64,000 nt of DNA from Clitopilus passeckerianus. Lineage: Eukaryota > Basidiomycota > Agaricomycetes > Agaricales > Entolomataceae. Each line of letters starts with the position of its first letter. Position 1 is the stretch's first letter. The notes beneath the pieces are model-generated. The model had not been told where the DNA came from. It saw nothing but the letters and a program-made list of their open reading frames with translations, and did not search any database. The DNA lies in assembly GCA_944990035.1 (NCBI GenBank), contig CALYLX010000069.1:124001-188000 (forward strand), written 5' to 3'. The position numbers were made by a program, and so were the translations under genes. This document shows, piece after piece, positions 11,354 to 20,782 of this stretch.

Positions 11354-12486
11354 ATGGCAGAATCCGTTGAACGCACTGCATCCAAAGGCTCTCAGCACTC
11401 ACCGACAAACACCTCGTTTGGGTTCATTAACAAGAGTCTTCCTCTTATCCCTGCACAAGCAGATCTTGCCCAGCGAACTCTTGAAGATGTTCGGCTACAA
11501 GCTGCAAATGAGGTTGCTGTGCGAGCAATTACCCATTCAGAAATCGTTGAAGGTACGTCTGTTTTTGACAACTGATAACTTCTTCTGACATCAAGATCCT
11601 GTCAGGCGTCAGATTGGGAGTCGTCCTCACTTTGCCACAGAAAGAAGAGGACAATTACTTGGAGCAGGTTGCAAGCCTCATTGCATCTCAACTAGCTTTG
11701 GGAACCTTCCTCTTCGCTATCGGGGCAGCAAGCCCAACTACCTCCGACAAGGGCACACCTCTAGTCTTTGTTGGCTCTCACAAAGACTATGTCGCCCGAG
11801 CGAAAGTCCTTGCTTCATCCAAATTCATTGGACGCCTCAAAAATGTCTATACAGAGGAAAAACGGTGGCATGTTCACATCACCGACCTAGGGACATCCCT
11901 CCGAGACGAAGACGCCCTTTGGCACGTACTCCGGAAGGCAACAGCTCTGAAAACTAACCCAGGTGTTCCACCGCCTGGCTCGCGTGGAATAGACGAGATC
12001 CTGGAAGATGCTCGCACAAAGCTCATCAGGATCACGCCTGAGCAGGCTCATACGGAACTGCAGGAGGTGAAGCCGGAAGCACCTGTTTTCCTGGTTGACA
12101 TTCGGCCGGTTGCGCAGAGGTTGAGGGATGGGGAAATTCCGGGTTCACTCATCATTGAGAGGAATGTACTCGAGTGGAGGCTTGATCCTAGGCATTATGC
12201 TCGGTTGCCGATTACAGACAGGTATGACCTGCGAGTCATTGTCTTTTGCGATGAGGGTTACACATCCAGGTATGTCTGTTTTCTGGCTCGCTTGAACCAA
12301 GACTAGACCCAGCTGACACTATCTAACAGTCTAGCCGCATTTGCATTGCAAGAAATTGGACTCTTCAATGCCACGGATATGATAGGCGGTATTCAGGCCT
12401 GGAAAGCAGCAGGTTTACCAACAGAACCCCTTCTCCCGAAGTCACCAGTGTCGTTGGAGGGCTCATTAGAAGACCAATCACATTGA
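11354..12486 (+). CDS. Rhodanese-domain protein with unidentified N-terminal domain
   Basis: Three exons (11354-11552, 11606-12269, 12330-12486) give 339 residues. The C-terminal ~120 residues are a rhodanese domain: Phe-Leu-Val-Asp-Ile-Arg-Pro, Gly-Glu-Ile-Pro-Gly-Ser, Ile-Glu-Arg-Asn-Val-Leu-Glu-Trp-Arg-Leu-Asp-Pro, and the active loop Cys-Asp-Glu-Gly-Tyr-Thr-Ser-Ser with the sulfur-carrying Cys. The Ile-Glu-Arg-Asn-Val-Leu-Glu-Trp-Arg-Leu block is characteristic of the actinobacterial-type single-domain rhodaneses. The second intron splits the active loop. The N-terminal ~200 residues form an ordered alpha/beta-looking region (Leu-Val-Phe-Val-Gly-Ser, Ser-Ser-Lys-Phe-Ile-Gly-Arg-Leu) I do not recognise. 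Likely thiosulfate sulfurtransferase or persulfide carrier activity; the fused domain may supply substrate or regulation. Confidence 0.82.
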
Positions 12487-12832
12487 TATCATGAATCATG
12501 TCTGTGTAGTGCGGGACATATTTTGCCCTCTGCACCAATCCTTGCACCTTTCGAATTTATTCCAATGTCTCCAATACAATGAGACTACATTCCACTGTGA
12601 AACGAGCTGATATCGTTGTGGATTTTTCATGCGCCTTGGAGGTGCAACCCAAAGGCTCCCCTGACGGTCTGGGGAGCAAACAAGAGAGAAAGAACCAGTC
12701 AGAAAATATCTCATTCCAGTACGATAATCTACATGGGATATCTAAAGCAGCACAGGGACAATAAAGGTTAAAGGTTATCTATATATACGGGGGACCCAGA
12801 ACTATAAAACGTCGATTAGCTTATCTCCAACG
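12487..12832. other. Convergent intergenic region
   Basis: 3' flanks of the rhodanese and carrier genes. Contains an AT-rich TATCTATATATA stretch near 12776; no gene seen. Confidence 0.45.
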
Positions 12833-14293
12833 TCATCCAATTTCAAAAGACAAACCTTGTCTGAATACACCGAGGGTGAATTCCACGACGAGCAACAACA
12901 CACCACCACCGGGTGCGAGTCGCAAGACCTTGGGAACGAAGCCCTTGTAAAGGGCAGCAACACCTTCTTCGCGGGCGATAGTCACGAGTGCGGGGTATGA
13001 CCAGTTGTATTTTAATGGGACGCCGGGTATCTTGGTGGCTCCTTGAATGCGGGACTTGACCACGTCGAATCTGTTTGGAGTGTGTTGCTTAGATGGAGAC
13101 CAAAAACAGGGAAAGAGTGACGCACGGTGTGTTGAGAACTGTACCGGCGAAACCACCGAGTGCTCCGGAGACGAAGTTGTTGAAAAGTTGACCTGAGGGT
13201 GACTATAGTGCAGGTCAGTCAAGTGCTACCGAAGAAGCTGGCATAGGCCGATTCACCTCTGCCTTGGGAAGCATGGTTTTCACAGTGTAGATGGTACCGA
13301 AGTAGCCACCGTTCCAGTAGACGTGTCTATAGCGCATCATGAGTTCAAACTAGATTTTCTCACCAGGAAACAAACTTACCGCCAGAACGTCGACTCCATA
13401 CCGGCGTACATTCCGAGGACACCCTCCTTCGCGATGATCTGCTTCACAACATCCATGGGTCCCTTGAAAGTGCTGTTCTTATCTTGGAGCCTAGAAAAAC
13501 GCGTCAGAATTGCGCCAGGTTGCAGGAAGGCGGAAGTGACGTACTTGATCTTGACCAACTCGAAAGGAACGACGACGAAACTCTCAGTTGCTCCTGCAGC
13601 GCAACCGGTTGAAATCGCGAGGGTGGAGTTCATTTGCTTCTGTCCGGTGAGGCCAAGGAAAGTTTTGCCCCAGTAGTCATTGGCAGCACTATACGGATCA
13701 TCGGGGTTAGTGGGTAAAGAGAAGGGTGTGCAGAGACGCGTACAATTTCACAGCACGCTTGGGTGCTTCGAGGAGGAGGGGAGGTACCAGACCTAGATTT
13801 TATTGTTCATTTCTTGTTCAGGTTAGAGCGATTGCGCCACCACCGTACCTCTGTAGAGTCGGCCGACACTAGATTGGTCGGAGTAAGTACCGAGGGTCAG
13901 GCGACTAGTGGAGAAGGTCGACATACCCTTCTTCCTTGACGATATTTTGGAAAGTTCCAACTAGACCGTGTGTTGCTTTGCCAGTGCTCAATTGCATACG
14001 AGTTTTGACCTAGAATACCGATTTTAGGACCTTGACGTGATCCGGGCGACAAAGATGGAAACATACCACATCTGTCGAGATGTTGAGTATTCAAAAATGA
14101 ACTCGAAAAAATAGATCTTCAAAGGACTCACCGAGAGGATAGAAGGTCAAAATTTCCGAGATACCAGCGATGGCACCAGCGGTAAAGTTGGCGATGAACG
14201 GGAGTGCTATAGGAAAAATGCGGGGTTGAATTCAACCTGCTCGTTCTCTGCAAAAACTCTGGACCTACGTTTCCTTTCTGTTGTGGTCGACAT
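12833..14293 (-). CDS. ODC1: Mitochondrial 2-oxodicarboxylate carrier
   Basis: Eleven exons on the minus strand: 14293-14269, 14206-14132, 14071-14067, 14009-13927, 13868-13849, 13792-13744, 13688-13545, 13490-13380, 13326-13257, 13202-13126 and 13070-12833; 298 residues, normal for a mitochondrial carrier. The three repeats each carry the signature: Pro-Leu-Asp-Val-Val-Lys-Thr-Arg, Pro-Phe-Glu-Leu-Val-Lys-Ile-Lys and Pro-Phe-Asp-Val-Val-Lys-Ser-Arg. The Tyr-Asn-Trp-Ser-Tyr-Pro-Ala-Leu block in repeat 3 and the repeat-2 sequence fit the oxodicarboxylate (2-oxoadipate/2-oxoglutarate) branch, which exchanges these acids across the inner membrane in lysine metabolism. The third exon is only five bases long and encodes the middle of the first signature. 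All junctions are GT-AG. Confidence 0.9.
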
Positions 14294-16700
14294 TTTGAGC
14301 AACAACGGTGTCTTCTAGACGGTGTTGGTGGTGCTAAAGGAGAGTCCGAGAGGGAATGAAGGAAACGAGTTAACGCTCGGGAGCTACAGGCTTTGTACCC
14401 TGCGGCTCTATCGGGGTTCAGCCGATATGCGTGACAGCTATCGGGTGACATTCTGTGACAGGCCCGTGACCCACTGAAGGATCCGACCCTTCATCATCGT
14501 CTTTGTGGTCGTGCTCATCGTCGGCCTCGATGAGCAATGGTCTATATTCATTCATGGCAAGAATTCCAGGATGCTGCTGAGACTCTCTACACAAAATCAC
14601 CTGGAAATGTGCGTACATCGATTGGATCATCTGCAACAACGGCTTAGCCTGCAATTTATTCTTAAAGACACGGTACTGCGTAAAATGGAGATCATCGGAA
14701 GGAAAGCTAGTATTGAAGATAACGGACAACACGACAGTATGTTTCTGCTTTCATTGCTGCTACAATACCGCATACTCACTCTGTCGTCGTTTGATCAGTG
14801 CATCAAGTTCAAAACATACTCCTCTATATTCCTCAATCGATTTGAGGCACTCAATCTTTCTTTGATCAGAAAAATGCAGAATAAAAAGGCGCCTGTTTTA
14901 CCTGCCATTGCTCAGCCACTTTCAGCACCGAGCACGGATGCTGCCCAAGCGTGCGCGAGTCCCGCACCTGGGGCTCAATCGAGTGCTGTACCAGCGCCAA
15001 GCGGACCCTCCTCAGGAGGTGTAAAGAAAAAGAAGAAGAAAGGCAAGGCTTAGGATTATACCTTGTGACTACACCACAACGAAGGTACGTTCCTTCTTTA
15101 CTACCCGCACCAGCAGCATGTTCATCGCGTTCACACAGACTCATTTGCACCATCTCGTTGGAAATACAGAACTGCTCGTGGAGAATACCTTCCGTCAGGC
15201 CAGGGGGCCGATGTAAGCATTACACGATATCTCCTGCCCGAATCGCTTTGTATTTTACTCACATTTGTACTATATACGATGTGGGCAATGATGACGAGGT
15301 GACTAGCTTTTCCCGCTGATTTCACAGCGTAATTCTCATAAAATCATGATCCTTAGAACGCTGTATAGCTTGGCACAGTCTTCTATTACGGATCCGTATA
15401 TGAACTCTTGGGGATATGAATTCGAAGCCTCTAAGAACCTTTCTATCGAATGCGGAGGCACACTGATCAGAGATTACCTGCGCTTTGCGATCAAAAGTAC
15501 ATCCGGCCTCATGCTACGAGTCTGCCTTCTGTCTTATGCAGTTCGTATCACGAGGCTCACATCGAAAAACGACTATCTCAGTCACGCGTGGTCAGAAGCC
15601 TTCTGTTGGAGTAGGTGCATATCGTTATCCTCACATCACCAACCTTATCAACTCTTTCCCAGATTCAACATATGTGTACGCACGGTTATCAAGCACTAAC
15701 TTTCTCGTGTTCAGCCAACCGTTAGTTCCCAGGAAACCAGACTCGAAAAGGCTAGATGCAAGATCTTTAGACGCGTTTGCTGTCTACAATCTCCAGCTCC
15801 ACCTCAAGACATTTGCATATTGCAGTAGCCATCTAGGCGCATGAGGTCGTATCCAGCCAGGTCAAGCTGTCACAAATGGACAGACTCCTGATTATCTGCC
15901 TTCAAAGCACCATGGCGATTCAGAGGTATGTCGTTACTTTGCGTTGAGGTTCTGGCAGTCTTACTCGCCAGTAAAATGCAGATAGTACCATACGTGCCCA
16001 ATCTCACTTACCGCCACTTACGTCGCGAAAACGATGTACTGAAAACACGACGCGTTCGTGGCCAATCACACCACGATCAGCAAAATGATGTCGAGCAGCG
16101 CTTCTTGACGAGAAGACATATCCCAACTGATACATGTTCTTATCAACCTGGTTCCATCCGATTTTCGTTCATCCATCAACATCTCGATCAAATACGCCCT
16201 TTGACACAGTTCTCCCACCATCAATGGGCCTCTTCTAGCTTCAACGTGTGCTGACGATTTAGCATCTGTGAGGTTTACTCAGAAAACCCACAGAGCGGAT
16301 ATCGTTAGCCTGCAATGTGTCTGCAGAAACTCTGCCCAGAGCACCCGCAACAAACCCACCAAACGTGTCAGGGGGTGGGTACGTGGGTGGGTTTAAGCCC
16401 ATGATGGATGGACGAGTGGATCCAGATCCATCAATGCCCTACGTATCATATGCATTTAGGCTGTTCAAGGTCACGACATGTTACACCCCGTCAAGTCCGT
16501 CGGGACGCTAACCCGGTCAGGTTCGAAACAAATCACTGGATGTCGAGAATGTCCTGCATACATATAACCATCAAGAACTGCGTTGCCATTCGATTTTTTC
16601 TCGCACCCTATCTTTGACGACATACCAAGGTGACTGCGAGGCCCTTCTGCCGCTGTCTTTTGGCTCGTTGAGGCATCCTGGATTCCAATATCCGGGAAAT
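14294..16700. other. Gene-poor 2.4 kb, unrecognised frames
   Basis: No gene is recognised with confidence. On the plus strand, 14875-15053 could encode a 59-residue Ala/Pro/Ser-rich peptide ending in a run of six Lys and Gly-Lys-Ala. On the minus strand, a spliced frame through about 14860-14418 gives a charged tail rich in Asp/Glu/His; the two overlap, so at most one is real. Plus-strand frames at 15346-15699, 15485-15844 and 15928-16254 have no known motif and no consistent splicing; they may be a decayed gene. Confidence 0.3.
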
Positions 16701-18653
16701 ATGACGATGAGGTGGGCCTGGTGGCTCTTCTGCGGCATTACGCTGCTTGCCGGTGGTTGTGGTGGGCAGTCGACAATTGTGGTGAGTTGTCTTCTTCTTC
16801 ACCGTGACTTCGGTTTTGAACTCTTGGCTAGGTCAACGTTGGTGCACACGGTAGCTTCTTCGAGCCCTCCACTATATCTGCTCAAGTGGGAGACGTTGTC
16901 TCGTTCGTGTTCCAGCAGGCGTGAGTCAATCCGGTATACTGGGGAGGTCCTTTTCGCTCACAATACAGTTCGCACAGTGCCCATAGCGTGATACAAACCA
17001 CGTTTGAGGAGCCATGTTTCCCGATGAAGGGAGGCTTCAGTAGTGGGGTAGTGACGAGGCCCAGCGATTCCGCTGCAGCGCCAATTTGGAATCTGACGAT
17101 AACCAACAGCAGCCAACGTAAGTCATTCACCATCCTGATCCCGCGATCAAGGCAAACTCACACATGTATTCTGATAGCAATATGGTTCTATTGTGGGATG
17201 ACTGTTCCCACATCTCACTGCGCCTCGGGAATGGTTGGGTAAGTTCCATCATATATTACACCTATCGCTGTATATGGGAATCAACTAACTCGAACTGTGT
17301 GTAGAGGAATCAATATCCCAACAATAGAGGCATTTAATGCCTTTCAAAATTACGCGAAATCTGCTTCCAACCCTCCTGTCAGTAGTCATACCCATCCTCA
17401 AACTGCTTCATTATTCACATGTCTTCGTTTAGACCTCGATACCGGTGGTTTTAGCAGGCCAAGGTGCCTCCGCCACATCGGCCCCTCAACCTCCCCTGCC
17501 GTCATTACCATCCCAGGCAACCTCTTTAACCTCGTCTACAACCAGTTCATCCCTCAGCACAACCCCCAGTATGGACCCCACCCCGACTTCGGCTGCGAGC
17601 TCTTCGACACCCGCACCAGTCCATAAGAAGAACACAGCTGCCATAATCGGTGGTGCAGTAGGAGGTGGAGTGGGCGGCCTTCTGATACTCCTCATCGTGT
17701 TCCTGCTTCTCCGCAGATGGAAACGTGATCAACGGCGTGGATCGAAGGATTTCTTCCGGTATAATGCGCCATCTCCGGATTTGAGCAAGTTGAACCCGGC
17801 GTTTGTGTCTACGACGGCGACAGGTGGAGCGGGCAAGGGCGCGAGTCCAGGACCTGGATATGGGTTGCAGAACGAGAAGGAGAGGTATTTGGAGAAGGAG
17901 AAATATAGCGCACCACCATCGTCGGCGTCACACACCGCAAATTCTACAGCCCATTCAAGTCCTGATCCTCTGATCCCGAAGAATCAGTTGCAAGGGGACA
18001 ATCAGTTGGGCAATGCGAGACGTACACCAATAGCTTCAGGTGGCAGAAACGGCGCAGCTGTGGACAACGTAACGAGAGGAGGGTCCACTGGCGGAAACGG
18101 GTCAAATTCTCGCCCGAGGAGACCACAGGCAGCGACGAAGACGTCGTCAGAACAACTGTCCGACCAGCCCACGAAACCCGCTTCCACATTCCAATTCCAC
18201 AACCCTGCCTATCACCTGCCTAGCTACGCCAGACCAGAGCAGTCCCAACCCCAAACTCAAACTCAAATCACAACCCAACCTCAGCGTCGGCCTGAACAAC
18301 CAACAACCCGAACTCGAGCCCCACGGCCTCAACCTAACCCACCAGCAGCCACTTCCAGCTCATCACAGAACCAGCATGTAAAAGGCTCTTCATCTCGAAT
18401 ACCAGCGCCTGCAATTACAATACCAACAGTCAGCGCCGCCCCTCCTCCTCCAGCACCCCTCCAGGAACAGGATGCCGGTGCGATCTCAAATATGGATGCC
18501 CTGGCGAGGCAGGTAGCTGCCGTGCTGATGGAACGACCGACAACATTGAGGCCGCAGCCCCTGGGACCACGGTTGCCGGGGGATAGTAGTCGGAGTTCGA
18601 TGGCTGGTGCAGAGGTACCTGCTCCTCCGAAATATGGCGCTGGAGCGACATAA
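16701..18653 (+). CDS. Membrane-anchored cupredoxin-domain protein
   Basis: Six exons (16701-16781, 16832-16920, 16969-17117, 17178-17238, 17305-17377, 17433-18653) give 557 residues. Order: signal peptide (1-23); a cupredoxin (plastocyanin-like) domain of ~125 residues of the extracellular serine-rich type common in basidiomycetes, with Gly-Asp-Val-Val-Ser-Phe-Val-Phe, the candidate type-1 copper ligands His (in Ser-Ala-His-Ser), Cys (Phe-Tyr-Cys-Gly), His (Ser-His-Cys) and Met (Gly-Met-Val-Gly); a Ser/Thr/Pro stalk; one membrane span near residues 222-246 followed by Arg-Arg-Trp-Lys-Arg; and a ~310-residue Pro/Gln/Ser/Thr-rich cytosolic tail. This layout is a cell-surface copper-site protein with a disordered cytoplasmic tail, perhaps a wall or redox sensor (inference). 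Most relatives end in a GPI signal instead. A second ATG at 16707 is an alternative start. Confidence 0.8.
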
Positions 18654-19072
18654 GTGGCTTGACGGGCACGAATACGTTACCATTATTCCTCTCCAGATAA
18701 ACGGTCGGACTTTATGAATCATTTCAACCACTATAGTTTATACCCTGTGCAGCGTAGCATATCAAGTTGATTTTATCTTTATTATATTCGTTATTTTTGA
18801 TCTTAACATGTATTTCCTCACTCAATTCAAGGCATTATGGTTGGTCCAACCGTTACATATTGTACTAGCCACATATGTTACATATAAAAAGCGAAAAAAT
18901 CGGTATATAAATTGTCTCTCAAGTATGACCATATTTACTACCAAAGGCTCCGAATCGTCCGCGTCCCCGGGTAAACAGAAAGGTACAGGTTGGACTATCG
19001 TCCACTCAAATGGCATCGTGGTCTCTGAAAGGCAAATGTTAGAAGGGTGGTGCAACATCGACGGTCAAACAC
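18654..19072. other. Convergent intergenic region, AT-rich
   Basis: 3' flanks of the two membrane-protein genes; AT-rich around 18770-18920, no gene seen. Confidence 0.5.
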
Positions 19073-19781
19073 CTACCATGAGGCTTCCAGACCATCGGCA
19101 ACGAAAATACCGCTGGTTGAGGTTCCCACTGTCTCTGTGTTTGTATTACCTGTTGGCGGAGGATTGCCATTCCCCTGAGTTGTACCAACGCCTCCACCAG
19201 TTTCGGCTGGTGGGGGAGCTGCAGAGGTCGGGGCGGGCGTATTACTGGCTTGACCCGCGCCAAGGCCACCAGTGGTGGAGGGTTGGGGAGAGCCAGCACC
19301 GATTGAACCTGGAGTGGAGGAGGATTGCGGAGAACCTGCACCGACACCAGAGTTGTCATTCGGTGCGCCGCCGTTGTTCTTATTCTTGTTGGCCTTACTT
19401 CCGCCAACTGCTCCCCCAACCACAGCGGCAATGATCACGATAGCCAATACGGCAATGGTAAGTTTGCCTTTTGTTGAACGCCAGAACGATTGTCGCGAAG
19501 CAGGAGATGTCCGTGCGATGTGTTCTTTCGAAAGATTGGCACTTTCGAGATCATGAGGAGCAGCAGAGTTCTGTCGGGAAGGTACAGGTACAGAATTCTG
19601 TCTTGGTGGTGGTGCTGGGGAAGGTTGTCTAAGGATGGCAGTATCGTATCCTCCCTGAAAACGTTTTCGTTAGAATTAAGCGCTTGTCGCGAAGCAAAAG
19701 CCGACAAACTTGAATCTGAGCCTTTGTCGGCGCTGGCGCCGATGCAAGCAAATTCTGGTCGTACTCTTGTGCTGAAGGCAT
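19073..19781 (-). CDS. Single-pass membrane protein with Gly/Ser/Thr/Pro-rich tail
   Basis: Two exons on the minus strand (19781-19710, 19654-19073) encode 217 residues. An N-terminal ~90-residue hydrophilic segment begins Met-Pro-Ser-Ala-Gln-Glu-Tyr and carries Gly-Gly-Tyr-Asp-Thr-Ala-Ile-Leu right after the splice. One membrane span follows (Leu-Thr-Ile-Ala-Val-Leu-Ala-Ile-Val-Ile-Ile-Ala-Ala-Val-Val-Gly-Gly-Ala-Val-Gly), then a ~110-residue tail rich in Gly, Ser, Thr, Pro and Asn with several Gly-Ala-Gly-Ser-Pro-Gln units. In related basidiomycete proteins a similar stem-plus-span precedes an extracellular lectin-like domain; here the tail ends without one. If an additional GT-AG intron is removed near 19070 the frame meets a stop at once, so no C-terminal domain is hidden. 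Function unknown; probably a surface glycoprotein. Confidence 0.65.
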
Positions 19782-20169
19782 CCTCTTTTCTCGCTAGAAC
19801 CCTCACGGAGGGTCAAAATGCAGCTAGGAACTTGGCTTGAACGATGGTGGGACAGTCGAAAGGCTGGCCGCTGAACAGCCTTCCATTGCCACCTTTGATT
19901 CCAGGGCCATCAACGCTGGGACACACGTTAAGGACGGCCGTGACAGCGTGATTCTTGTCACAGCATGGCCCACCAAATCTCTCTTTTGTACGCTCAATTC
20001 AAAATGCTCGTTTTCTCTGAAAATCTCTGTATACTACTGGCATAAAGTTGCTCGAGATTTCCTAGATTATTTCTCTGCATTGACGGATTTGTATAGTGGA
20101 TTTTGGCATTCTGCCAATCGGCACAGCCGACAATAGACATTACAATTGATCCGTGAAGCGCTCTGCTTA
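19782..20169. other. Intergenic between two minus-strand genes
   Basis: Upstream of the membrane-protein gene and downstream of the peroxiredoxin gene. A plus-strand frame at 19837-20136 has no recognisable content. Confidence 0.45.
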
Positions 20170-20782
20170 CTATTTACGCTCCTTCAACCACGCTATCACC
20201 TGGTTTGCGCTTTCACTTGAGGGGAAAACCGGATAAAATGTCTTGATAATTACTCCATCCTGAACGGCCATAACAAGTCTCTTGATCAATTTCTTTCCTT
20301 CCCAATCGAACAAGGGCAGCTGTAGCCCGAAGGCAAATTTCAGGTCCTCATCGGAAAGGATATCATAGGGCAGATGAAGCCTCTCCTTGACTTCGGCCTG
20401 ATATGCCGTGTCTTGGGTGGACAGCCCGAAAATTTGATTGACTCCCAGTCCATGAAGTTCAGCAGAACTATCACGGAAAGAACAGGCCTGTGGTGTACAT
20501 CCCCGTGCACCGGGAATTAGATCCCATCCTTCTGGTACACCTTTGCCTGGTTGACCTGTGCGTGGATATACGAAGACGATCGTGAGTCCTTTGAGGGAAG
20601 AGAGGTCGACTTCGGTGCCTGATGTTGAACGAAGGGGGATGGATGCGAGTTTGAAACCACTAAGGTGATTGCAGGCACCGTCGTCGACGGGCACTGGGAG
20701 GTTGGAGGGGAGGTGGACTGAAGATGGCTACTTGAGTACATGCCAGGGAAGGGTCTATGGACTTACGAGTGTGATCAGACAT
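20170..20782 (-). CDS. PrxQ/BCP-type peroxiredoxin
   Basis: Two exons on the minus strand: a 16-nt first exon (20782-20767, Met-Ser-Asp-His-Thr) and 20693-20170; 179 residues. The active site reads Gly-Cys-Thr-Pro-Gln-Ala-Cys-Ser-Phe-Arg-Asp with Cys71 as peroxidatic and Cys76 as resolving residue, the five-residue spacing of atypical 2-Cys PrxQ/BCP enzymes. Downstream blocks Gly-Leu-Ser-Thr-Gln-Asp and Leu-Pro-Tyr-Asp-Ile-Leu-Ser-Asp fit the AhpC/TSA fold. It should reduce hydroperoxides with electrons from thioredoxin. No organelle signal is obvious; yeast Dot5 is a nuclear relative, but location here is open. The usual Pro-x-x-x-Thr-x-x-Cys motif is altered: the region before Cys71 has a longer Gly/Pro-rich loop. 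Confidence 0.85.

Noticed and set aside
14418..15053. Overlapping plus- and minus-strand candidate genes (a Lys-tailed peptide and a spliced acidic protein)
   Set aside because: Both have some coding look but no family match, and they overlap each other; neither is strong enough for a CDS call.
15346..16254. Chain of plus-strand frames that might be a secreted or enzyme gene
   Set aside because: No consistent splice path joins them and no motif is recognisable; could be a decayed gene.
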